Assembly: GCA_947475175.1 (NCBI GenBank) | Contig: CANJLN010000006.1 | Coordinates: forward strand, 1 to 46,908 | Origin: Alphaproteobacteria bacterium | GTDB taxonomy: Bacteria > Pseudomonadota > Alphaproteobacteria > Paracaedibacterales > CAIULA01 | Direction of reading: 5' to 3' | DNA length: 46,908 nt | Shown here: positions 36,451 to 43,242 of the stretch, one piece after another | Numbering within the stretch: the first letter of the stretch is position 1 | Layout: every line of letters begins with the position of its first letter | The notes under the pieces: generated by a model | The model's input: only the letters and a program-made list of their open reading frames with translations | What the model was told of the DNA's origin: nothing | Database searches by the model: none | Program-made: the position numbers and the translations under genes

Positions 36451-37128
36451 ATGCGCACACTTTACCATTATCCACTCTGTCCATACTCTAGAAAAATTCG
36501 CTTAATCCTGGCTGAAAAAAAGTTGGATTTCACCGCTGAAATCGAGCGTTTCTGGGAAAAACGCCCTGACTATATTAAACTGAACCCTTCAGGACAAGTC
36601 CCGACTCTCATTGATTTAAACGGTTCTGTGATTGCAGACAGTATGGCCATTGCAGAGTATTTAGAAGACGCCTATCCAGAGCGCCCTTTAATCGGCGAAG
36701 GATTAATTCAACGCGCCGAAGTGCGCCGCCTTGTGGGTTGGTTTGATGGGAAATTTGCCCAAGAAGTAAGCATCAATCTTTTGATGGAAAAAAATATAAA
36801 ACGCCATCTTCCAAGTGAGGCTGGCGCTGGCCCTAATTCAGCCGCTATTCGAAGCGCCAAAACAATCATCCACCAACACCTTGACTATATTTCCTGGCTT
36901 GTTGACAGACGCAATTGGCTGGCTGGCGATGATTTCTCATTAGCTGATATTGCAGCTTCTGCTCATTTGTCCGTTGTTGATTATATGGGAGATGTCCTAT
37001 GGGATAAACACCCCGTGGCCAAAGACTGGTATGCCCGAATCAAATCTCGCCCTAGTTTCAGAGCTTTCTTTCAAGACAGAATCCCGGGCTTAGCCCCTGC
37101 CCCACACTATGGTGATTTGGATTTTTGA
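36451..37128 (+). CDS. fzlA: FzlA-like glutathione S-transferase-fold protein
   Basis: GST-fold protein: an N-terminal thioredoxin-like domain (YHYPLCPYSRKIRLILAEK, NPSGQVPTLID) and a helical C-domain (RRNWLAGDDFSLADIAA, WDKHPVAKDWYARI). The C-terminal tail APAPHYGDLDF and the block VRRLVGWFDGKF match my recollection of FzlA, an FtsZ-binding division protein of Caulobacter and other alphaproteobacteria. If so, it works in Z-ring function rather than detoxification. The length of 225 aa fits. It converges with a lysine-rich gene, with a long hairpin repeat between them. Confidence 0.78.
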   Translation: MRTLYHYPLCPYSRKIRLILAEKKLDFTAEIERFWEKRPDYIKLNPSGQVPTLIDLNGSVIADSMAIAEYLEDAYPERPLIGEGLIQRAEVRRLVGWFDGKFAQEVSINLLMEKNIKRHLPSEAGAGPNSAAIRSAKTIIHQHLDYISWLVDRRNWLAGDDFSLADIAASAHLSVVDYMGDVLWDKHPVAKDWYARIKSRPSFRAFFQDRIPGLAPAPHYGDLDF

Positions 37129-37136
37129 TCAGAATC

Positions 37137-37219
37137 GTCATTGCGAGGAGCTTCGCTGTGTGGCAATCCAGGAAAAGTAAAACTGGATCGCCACAGCTTT
37201 TCGAGCTTCGCGATGACGG
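37137..37219. repeat. 83-nt imperfect hairpin repeat between convergent genes
   Basis: GTCATTGCGAGGAGCTTCGC...GGCAATCCAG pairs imperfectly with CTGGATCGCCACAGC...GCGATGAC across an 11-base loop. It belongs to the same family as 2334-2415 and sits in the 100-bp gap between two convergent stops, again suggesting a terminator-like position. Confidence 0.8.
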
Positions 37220-37229
37220 ACAGGACTTT

Positions 37230-37748
37230 CTATTCATCCTCGACCGGAGCGGCCTCAGATTCATCTTCACTAGGCTTAGCCGCACCATCTTCATCATCAC
37301 CGGCGCCAACTGCATGTTTAGCTTTCTTCACATGCTCGCCAACCTCGTCACCAGCACTGTCTTCCATAGAAGCTCTGAGACCTTTACCAGAAAGAACCCC
37401 AGCACCAGCTCCCATTGCTATCTTAGCAGCTGATCCTGCAAGATGTTTTTTAGCTGCACCTTTTAAGCCACCTGAATCATCATCATCGCCACTTGGAGCC
37501 GAGTCATCAGCACTTGGCGCAGGAGAATCACCACCTTTATTTTTTTTCTTATCTTTTTTCCCTGCCTTTTTCTTCTTACCGCCGCTCTTCTTTTTCTTAT
37601 TCTTTTTCTTACTCTTTTTCTTACTCTTTTTCTTACCGCCGCTCTTCTTTCCTTTTGCATGCGCTTCATCTACCAAAGAAAGCTCAGGTATTACAGAAGA
37701 AAGCAAAAACATGCCAAGAAAGCACATGGCTAATCTTTTTAAAAACAT
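37230..37748 (-). CDS. Lysine-rich exported protein of unknown function, 172 aa
   Basis: A signal peptide (MFLKRLAMCFLGMFLL...DEAHA) is followed by about 45 residues that are almost only Lys, Gly, Ser and Asn (KKSKKKSKKKNKKKKSGGKK). Next come an acidic Asp/Ser/Pro stretch, a short glycine/alanine-rich segment (AAKIAMGAGAGVLSGKG) that may touch membrane, and an acidic C-terminus. AGGAG eight bases before the ATG at 37748 supports this start; a longer frame reaches 37793. No family is recognised. The charge pattern suggests binding to polyanions such as LPS, DNA or host surfaces, but this is inference. The lysine tract is built from short DNA repeats, so its length may vary. Confidence 0.7.
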   Translation of the reverse strand: MFLKRLAMCFLGMFLLSSVIPELSLVDEAHAKGKKSGGKKKSKKKSKKKNKKKKSGGKKKKAGKKDKKKNKGGDSPAPSADDSAPSGDDDDSGGLKGAAKKHLAGSAAKIAMGAGAGVLSGKGLRASMEDSAGDEVGEHVKKAKHAVGAGDDEDGAAKPSEDESEAAPVEDE

Positions 37749-37850
37749 GGGAATAACTCCTCTCATCAACTCATTATGAATATCTTCACACATACTGAAT
37801 TAATACAGAGTTAATTTTTTGAAAATAAATTTGAAGGAAGTAAGCAGAGT

Positions 37851-37891
37851 CCATACTATCGTCCTCGGAACAAGTCCGAGGACGATAGTGG
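37851..37891. repeat. Module A palindrome with extended stem, downstream of trcR
   Basis: ACTATCGTCCTCGGA and TCCGAGGACGATAGT form a perfect 15-bp stem (37855-37889) around ACAAG. The core matches module A, but the flanks changed together so that pairing is kept (GTCCTC...GAGGAC). It lies 30 bases after the trcR stop and could terminate that transcript. Confidence 0.8.
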
Positions 37892-37921
37892 ATACGCTAA
37901 AATGAAGACGTCATCATAACC

Positions 37922-38449
37922 CTAAGCCATCGCCTTTGGGCTATCACCAATTGTTTCATCAAATTCAGATTGCGTGCATAGTCCCAATTGAATTGGGCTT
38001 CGCGGCTTTATGTTGTTACTGTTCCAATGAGTCCGACTTTTAACTGATTTAATCATCGGTTTCGTTGTTCCCAACAATCGACAAACTTTTGTCTCGCTTA
38101 AATCTGGATAATATTTCAAAAGCCAAGCAATAGCATCAGGGCGATCTTGTCTTTTGGATACAGGTGTATAACGACTTCCTTTTTTACCCAAAACCGTATC
38201 GGCATTCACAGCAGGGCGTATACTGAGCTTTGCTGTCAGATCTTGTTCACAACGATGAATCTCTTCAAGACTCAGCTGAGAGGAAGCAATAGGATCGAAT
38301 CCAACCATACTTATGGATGTGTCACCATCAGCAATGGCTTGCACTTCTAAGGAATGGAGACCACAAAATTCAGCAATTTGGGCAAAGTCCAAAGCTGTAT
38401 TTTCAATCAACCAAACAGCGGTGGCTTTTGGCATCAAAGGCAAGGCCAT
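37922..38449 (-). CDS. trcR: Cell-cycle transcriptional regulator TrcR (DUF1013)
   Basis: Conserved alphaproteobacterial DUF1013 protein, described as a transcription regulator tied to the cell cycle. The N-terminus (LPLMPKATAVWLIENTALDFAQIAEFCGLH) and the second helix-turn-helix-like block (RPDAIAWLLKYYPDLSETKVCRLLGTTKPMI) are the family hallmarks, followed by a SRTHWNSNNIKPRSPIQLGLC stretch. The length of 175 aa is usual. It is followed by a module A hairpin and is divergent from comF. Confidence 0.88.
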   Translation of the reverse strand: MALPLMPKATAVWLIENTALDFAQIAEFCGLHSLEVQAIADGDTSISMVGFDPIASSQLSLEEIHRCEQDLTAKLSIRPAVNADTVLGKKGSRYTPVSKRQDRPDAIAWLLKYYPDLSETKVCRLLGTTKPMIKSVKSRTHWNSNNIKPRSPIQLGLCTQSEFDETIGDSPKAMA

Positions 38450-38604
38450 TAGATTCTCCCATACGAAATAGTATTAAATGCGTTGCTCTATTTCTCTCAC
38501 ATGAATGGGGGAGTTTTCAATGATTAATTCTTGTTTGCTTTTAAAATGACGAAAAATACCCTGATAAATGAGGAGATTGCACAAGAGACCGCCAACCGAC
38601 TACA

Positions 38605-38637
38605 ATAATGTATAGCGATAAATTAACTATACATTAT
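38605..38637 (+). promoter_or_regulatory. Perfect 11-bp inverted repeat abutting the comF start
   Basis: ATAATGTATAG (38605-38615) and CTATACATTAT (38627-38637) are perfect inverted arms around an 11-base loop. The right arm ends directly before the ATG at 38638, and an alternative ATG (38608) lies within the left arm. It could be a protein-binding operator or an RNA hairpin affecting which start is used. Confidence 0.5.
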
Positions 38638-39399
38638 ATGTCTGTAAAAAAGATAATTGATTGGTTTATTCCTCCGCGCTGCTTACAATGCGGAGATAAT
38701 ATATTAGAAGCTCATCAACTCTGTGCTGATTGCTGGAAAAAAATTGATTTCATAACAAAACCATTCTGTTCTCTATGTGGATACCCTCTAGATGTTGAAA
38801 ATCAAGTGAACACATGCGAATCTTGTCTCGTTAAAAAGCCTGTTTATGAATCCGCCAGATCGATATTTGTCTACAAAACTGAGGGAAAAAAACTCATTCT
38901 CCGATTTAAACATGCCGACACAACAGAGCTAGCACCCTTATTTGCCAGACTCATCTTTAATCACGCAAAAGAATACTTTAGAGATATTGATTATTTGGTG
39001 TCTGTTCCTTTGCACTGGACACGACTTGTTAAACGTCGTTATAACCAAGCGGCCCTTTTATGTTTGTGTTTAGAAAAGTTAGCTCCCAAATCCATTTTTT
39101 ATTCTCCCTACTTTTTAAGACGTCCAAAAAGAACAGAAAGTCAGGGACACAAAAATGCGGTGAATCGACAACTAAATATCGAAAATGCTTTTGTCATCCC
39201 TACTCGATATCAAAAAAGGCTACAGGGTAAATCTGTTCTTTTGATTGATGATGTCATGACCTCTGGCGCTACGGTTGAAGAATGCAGTCGTGTGTTATAT
39301 GAAGCTGGCTGTATCTCTGTTAAGGTTCTGACAATGGCCCGCGCGCTCTTAAAAAATGACTTAGACGTCGCTTTTGATAAAAAGGAAGATTATACTTAA
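38638..39399 (+). CDS. comF: ComF-family phosphoribosyltransferase-like protein
   Basis: ComF proteins assist DNA uptake and recombination in transformable bacteria and are found widely elsewhere. An N-terminal zinc region with cysteine pairs (CLQCGD, CADC, CSLCG, CESC) precedes a PRTase fold whose PRPP loop is VLLIDDVMTSGAT. RRYNQAALL and QGHKNAVNRQ are also typical. The ATG at 38638 gives 253 aa; an upstream ATG at 38608 would add ten residues. Neither has a clear ribosome-binding site. No other competence gene is in the window. Confidence 0.88.
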   Translation: MSVKKIIDWFIPPRCLQCGDNILEAHQLCADCWKKIDFITKPFCSLCGYPLDVENQVNTCESCLVKKPVYESARSIFVYKTEGKKLILRFKHADTTELAPLFARLIFNHAKEYFRDIDYLVSVPLHWTRLVKRRYNQAALLCLCLEKLAPKSIFYSPYFLRRPKRTESQGHKNAVNRQLNIENAFVIPTRYQKRLQGKSVLLIDDVMTSGATVEECSRVLYEAGCISVKVLTMARALLKNDLDVAFDKKEDYT

Positions 39400-39430
39400 T
39401 CTCATCCTCAGCACTAAAAAGAAGAAAATC

Positions 39431-39802
39431 ATGTTTAATCCAGGCAAAATGCAGATTCTTTTTATTGATTTATGGAATCGCTTTTTACATCCGCAAAAGA
39501 TTCTCTCACTTTTAAAAATAAAAGCCCTCAAATTTATTCTAAAGCTCACCCTCTTTTTTGGAGTTTTATGGTTTTTCTCTGGTTCGTGGTTAGGAGGAAA
39601 ACTCGCACAATTTGGTCATATTATTTGGGGCGGGACTTATCCTATAGTCGCAGGAATGTTGGGCTTTATACAAATTATAGCGCAAATTCTATTGGTCTTC
39701 GTTCTTATTTTGACTGTGTTTGGAAAACCTATTTGGCGTGGATTATATATTCTCATAGGTTTAGGGCTTATTGTGGCTATTTTGCAGCGTTTTGTTTTTT
39801 GA
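39431..39802 (+). CDS. Small integral membrane protein, 123 aa
   Basis: No family is recognised. It has three likely membrane segments: LTLFFGVLWFFSGSWLGG, a central AGMLGFIQIIAQILLVFVLIL, and a C-terminal GLYILIGLGLIVAILQ. A lysine-rich N-terminal part (HPQKILSLLKIKALK) probably stays in the cytoplasm. I took the internal ATG at 39431 as start; a frame to 39374 overlaps the end of comF by 26 bases. Expression with comF is possible. Confidence 0.6.
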   Translation: MFNPGKMQILFIDLWNRFLHPQKILSLLKIKALKFILKLTLFFGVLWFFSGSWLGGKLAQFGHIIWGGTYPIVAGMLGFIQIIAQILLVFVLILTVFGKPIWRGLYILIGLGLIVAILQRFVF

Positions 39803-39888
39803 GAACATATCTTAACAGAATCTAAACCATTTCCTGATATAAAGGGATGTGTATAAGAACATTAGATCTTTTGTTCTTAGCCCATATT

Positions 39889-39919
39889 TGTCATTCTCGG
39901 GCTTGTTGCGAGAATGACA
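39889..39919. repeat. Single module B palindrome upstream of gltA
   Basis: TGTCATTCTCGGGCTTG is followed by TTGCGAGAATGACA. The outer arms TGTCATTCTCG and CGAGAATGACA are perfectly complementary over 11 bases. It ends 33 bases before the gltA ATG and so may lie in the gltA leader. Confidence 0.8.
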
Positions 39920-39952
39920 TCGTGGAAAATATTAGTATAGAAAGCAATTTTT

Positions 39953-41269
39953 ATGGACCAGTCAGAATCAAATGGTGCCCCTCCATCAGAAATGGCCTAT
40001 TTGACTTACAATGGAAAAACAATCGAGCTTCCTGTGTTATCAGGATCAGAGGGACCAAAAGTCCTCAATATATCCGATTTATATAAGGAACTAGATGTAT
40101 TTACCTATGATCCAGGATTCGCATCAACGGCCAGCTGCACTTCTAACATTACTTTTATTGATGGTGACAAGGGCCGATTGCTTTATCGTGGTTACCCCAT
40201 CCAAAATCTCGCAGAACATTGTGATTTTTTAGAAGTTGCTTATCTTCTTCTGCACGGAGAACTCCCAAACGCACAAGAAGAAAAAGAGTTTGTTGACTCA
40301 ATCATACACCATACCCTTGTTCACGAACAAATCAGTAACTTTTATGGTGGATTCCGAAGAGATGCGCATCCCATGGCTATCATGGTTGGGGTTGTGGGAG
40401 CGCTGTCAGCATTTTATCACGACAGTTTAGATATCCACGACGAAGAACAACGCGAAATTGCTTCCATTCGACTTATTGCCAAGATGCCAACCTTAGCAGC
40501 CATGGCTTATAAATATTCTGCGGGGCAACCGTTTATTTACCCAAAAAATAATTTATGTTATTCCTCAAACCTTTTGCGCATGATGTTTGCTGTCCCTTGC
40601 GAAGAATACATTGTTAACCCTGTTCTTGTTCGAGCAATGGAGCGAATTTTAATTTTACATGCTGATCACGAACAAAATGCCTCCACATCGACCGTTAGGT
40701 TAGCAGGGTCAAGCGGCGCAAATCCTTTTGCCTGCATTGCATCCGGTATTGCAGCTCTTTGGGGGCCTGCACATGGTGGGGCTAACGAAGCTGTTTTAAA
40801 TATGCTTTATGAAATTGGTAGTGTTGATAGAATTCCCGAGTTTATTAAAAAAGCAAAAGATAAAAATGATCCTTTCCGTTTGATGGGCTTTGGACATCGT
40901 GTGTACAAAAATCATGATCCACGTGCCACGGTCATGAGAAAGACTTGTCACGAAGTCTTAGAAGAGTTAGGCATTAAAAATGACCCCCTCTTAAACTTAG
41001 CAATGGAACTTGAGCGCATTGCTCTTCAAGACGAGTACTTTATTGAGAAAAAATTGTACCCCAACGTTGATTTCTACTCAGGAATTATATTTAGAGCCAT
41101 GGGAATTCCAACGTCTATGTTTACGGTTTTATTTGCCATCGCCAGGACAGTTGGCTGGGTTGCGCAATGGCGAGAAATGATCAGCGATCCTACGCAAAAA
41201 ATTGGTCGCCCTCGACAGCTATATCGTGGTAAAAGTGAACGTAAATTCATTCCTTTGGAAAAAAGATAA
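39953..41269 (+). CDS. gltA: Citrate synthase
   Basis: Condenses oxaloacetate with acetyl-CoA at the entry of the TCA cycle. It is a type II bacterial citrate synthase of 438 aa with an N-terminal domain ([33 protein letters not shown]) and active-site blocks [23 protein letters not shown] and NVDFYSG. The presence of a full-length enzyme indicates that a respiratory TCA cycle is at least partly kept. The ribosome-binding site is weak. A module B hairpin lies just upstream. Confidence 0.97.
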   Translation: MDQSESNGAPPSEMAYLTYNGKTIELPVLSGSEGPKVLNISDLYKELDVFTYDPGFASTASCTSNITFIDGDKGRLLYRGYPIQNLAEHCDFLEVAYLLLHGELPNAQEEKEFVDSIIHHTLVHEQISNFYGGFRRDAHPMAIMVGVVGALSAFYHDSLDIHDEEQREIASIRLIAKMPTLAAMAYKYSAGQPFIYPKNNLCYSSNLLRMMFAVPCEEYIVNPVLVRAMERILILHADHEQNASTSTVRLAGSSGANPFACIASGIAALWGPAHGGANEAVLNMLYEIGSVDRIPEFIKKAKDKNDPFRLMGFGHRVYKNHDPRATVMRKTCHEVLEELGIKNDPLLNLAMELERIALQDEYFIEKKLYPNVDFYSGIIFRAMGIPTSMFTVLFAIARTVGWVAQWREMISDPTQKIGRPRQLYRGKSERKFIPLEKR

Positions 41270-41273
41270 AATA

Positions 41274-41429
41274 ATGATGGGTAGTCAGGCACATTATTAC
41301 ACAGCAAACCAAGTTATAAAAAACGCTGCTAATGATAACACCATTCCTAAGAGAGCTTTGTGGCAGCAATTGTTAAAAATTAGTTTGTTCATTGCTCCCT
41401 TCGTTGCGTGGTTTCTATGGGCCCAATAA
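41274..41429 (+). CDS. Possible small membrane protein, 51 aa
   Basis: Short frame four bases after gltA beginning MMGSQAHYYTANQVIKNAAND. It ends in one hydrophobic segment (LLKISLFIAPFVAWFLWAQ). Its end overlaps the start of hslO, in the compact style of a coupled operon. No family is recognised and no strong ribosome-binding site is seen. Confidence 0.45.
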   Translation: MMGSQAHYYTANQVIKNAANDNTIPKRALWQQLLKISLFIAPFVAWFLWAQ

Positions 41430-42352
41430 AACGTCCTGACGATATTGTTGTCCCGTTTTATATTGAGGAAGCACAAGTTCGAGGTCGTTTGGTCAGGTTG
41501 GGTTCAGAGCTTGATAAAATTCTAAAAAATCACTGCTACCCACCCATTATCAATCACTATTTAGCAGAATTGGTTGCAATTGGAGTTGCTTTATCAACCG
41601 ATACAAAACAAGAAGGGCTTTTTACTCTCCAAATCACAGGAGGAAAAATCATCAAAATGATGGTTGTTGACGTCACTAGTGAGGGAGATGTCAGAGCCTG
41701 CGCCAAATGGGATGATGAAGCTTTAACGTCCTTGCTTGAAAGCTCTAGCGAGGCGCCTCTTCTTCATGATTTATTTTCAAATGCATTTTTGGTATTTACC
41801 ATTGATTTAGTAACCACAGATGATCGTTATCAAGCTGTAGTAGAACTCGCCGGCACAACTCTTTCGGAATGCATGCACCATTTTTTCCGTCAATCTGACC
41901 AAGTTTCAACCGGACTTGTTGTTGGGACACAAATTGATATCAATGGGGATGATTACTTAGCCGCTGCAATTATTTTACAAAAACTCCCTCCCGCTTCTGA
42001 TTCTAGCGTCGAAGAAATTGAGAAAGAAGAAGATGACTGGTTTACAAATTTAAGCCTCCTTGGAACAGTCACAAAGAATGAGTTGCTAGATAAAACTCTA
42101 ACAGCCAATACGCTCCTTTATCGGCTTTTTCATGAACGCAATATCAGGGTTTTACCAGCCAGAGAAATTGTTTCTAAGTGTTATTGTTCAAGACAACGAA
42201 TCGAAGAGATCCTTTCTAATTTTTCTGAACCGGATCTTGTCGACATGATCGTCGATAGTCAAATCAGTGTTACTTGTGAATTTTGCAATGAAACACAGAC
42301 CTTTGACGAGGCTGACTGGATTAAATTTAAGAAGGATGATGCGCTGTTGTAA
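41417..42352 (+). CDS. hslO: Hsp33 redox-regulated chaperone
   Basis: Holdase chaperone switched on by oxidative unfolding. The C-terminal redox switch has both cysteine pairs, CYC (SKCYCSRQRIEEIL) and CEFC (VTCEFCNETQ), about 30 residues apart, which bind zinc when reduced. The N-domain carries LQITGGKIIKMMVVDVTSEGD. The ATG at 41417 gives 311 aa; GTG at 41408 would add three. It overlaps the 51-aa frame upstream and, by 26 bases, the opposite-strand InsA-like gene at its 3' end. Confidence 0.92.
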   Translation: MGPIKRPDDIVVPFYIEEAQVRGRLVRLGSELDKILKNHCYPPIINHYLAELVAIGVALSTDTKQEGLFTLQITGGKIIKMMVVDVTSEGDVRACAKWDDEALTSLLESSSEAPLLHDLFSNAFLVFTIDLVTTDDRYQAVVELAGTTLSECMHHFFRQSDQVSTGLVVGTQIDINGDDYLAAAIILQKLPPASDSSVEEIEKEEDDWFTNLSLLGTVTKNELLDKTLTANTLLYRLFHERNIRVLPAREIVSKCYCSRQRIEEILSNFSEPDLVDMIVDSQISVTCEFCNETQTFDEADWIKFKKDDALL

Positions 42353-42755
42353 TAATTCCCTTACTGCCTGATATCCAATCCCCTTCTATACTTATAAGAA
42401 TCCGACCCGCTCCATCGTTTTTCGGCATTTTTTCTAAATACTGACACGCTTCATTATAGTCCATCATCAAAACATCGGAATGCTTAGGTTCTGGGATTTC
42501 TGAGAACTTTTTATTAAAGCTTTGTATCCATTTCCATACCGCAGGTACAGACAAATCAAACTGTTTGGCAATTTTATTAATAGAAAGCCCTTGCATGTAG
42601 AGGGTTAAAGCCAGCAGTTTCTGCACCATCGGACGACCTCGAGGGGGCGTAATTGTGTACGAATAATTGCATGCTTTACATTTGTATCTCTGCAATCCTC
42701 TAACCTTGCCTGCCTTCCAGGAATCTTTAGATCCGCATTTTTTACAAGACATCAT
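42327..42755 (-). CDS. InsA-like zinc-ribbon/HTH protein, 142 aa
   Basis: The N-terminus is a zinc ribbon (CKKCGS, CKACNYSYT) followed by a helix-turn-helix (GLSINKIAKQFDLSVPAVWKWIQ), the architecture of the DNA-binding half of IS1-family transposases. The C-terminal 50 residues (DVLMMDYNEACQYLEKMP..) show no DDE catalytic triad, and no second frame encoding InsB follows, since hslO occupies that DNA. It is therefore either a stranded piece of an insertion sequence or a domesticated DNA-binding protein. No flanking terminal inverted repeats were identified with confidence. Confidence 0.65.
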   Translation of the reverse strand: MMSCKKCGSKDSWKAGKVRGLQRYKCKACNYSYTITPPRGRPMVQKLLALTLYMQGLSINKIAKQFDLSVPAVWKWIQSFNKKFSEIPEPKHSDVLMMDYNEACQYLEKMPKNDGAGRILISIEGDWISGSKGIITTAHHPS

Positions 42756-42824
42756 TTACGATCCCCTTCGTTTGAACTTTATTCTTTCATGTTGATGTGC
42801 ATTGTAAAGAAATTTAATAACAGA

Positions 42825-42850
42825 TCTACCTGTCAAAAATGATAGGTAGA
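42825..42850. other. Hairpin in the gap upstream of rpmE
   Basis: TCTACCTGTCA and TGATAGGTAGA pair over 11 positions with one mismatch around an AAAA loop. It lies between the divergent InsA-like gene and rpmE. It might be a transcription terminator or part of an insertion-sequence end; nothing further supports either. Confidence 0.4.
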
Positions 42851-42981
42851 CTTTTCTTGATATTGCTCTTGCGATAAAATAGAGAACTGTTGCTCTGGTT
42901 CATATAGAAAAAGATTGCCACTTTCCCCCTCTTTGCTGTACAAATGACAGTAAGTTGATCAGCGTTTTTTTAGGTATAATA

Positions 42982-43209
42982 ATGAAGAAAGATATTCATC
43001 CCGACTATCACAAGATTAAAGTTGTCATGACAGATGGCACCTCTTTTGAAACACGCAGCACCTGGGGCAAAGAGGGTGATACTCTGCAATTGGATATTGA
43101 TCCAAAGTCTCATCCAGCTTGGACGGGTGCAGGACATAAGCTTATGGATACTGCGGGACAAATCAGTAAGTTTGCTAAGCGTTATCAAAATTTTGGCGCT
43201 TCTAAGTAA
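42982..43209 (+). CDS. rpmE: 50S ribosomal protein L31
   Basis: Ribosomal protein bL31 at the central protuberance. It starts [14 protein letters not shown] and ends in [14 protein letters not shown]. The four zinc cysteines of the C+ form are absent, so this is the zinc-independent C- type usual in alphaproteobacteria. I took the ATG at 42982 (75 aa), with AGGT seven bases before it, rather than the longer frame from 42955. Confidence 0.95.
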   Translation: MKKDIHPDYHKIKVVMTDGTSFETRSTWGKEGDTLQLDIDPKSHPAWTGAGHKLMDTAGQISKFAKRYQNFGASK

Positions 43210-43242
43210 GAGCCGATCCATTTTATGTAAAGGGCCAGCTTC

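Noticed and set aside
37141-37779. Long plus-strand frame rich in Ser, Pro and Phe
   Set aside because: It is the antisense of the lysine-rich gene; the low-complexity codons open the opposite frame by chance.
42975-42980. Perfect TATAAT just before rpmE
   Set aside because: It ends one base before the ATG and the nearest -35-like TTGATC is only 14 bases upstream, so it would give a leaderless start with poor spacing; probably chance.
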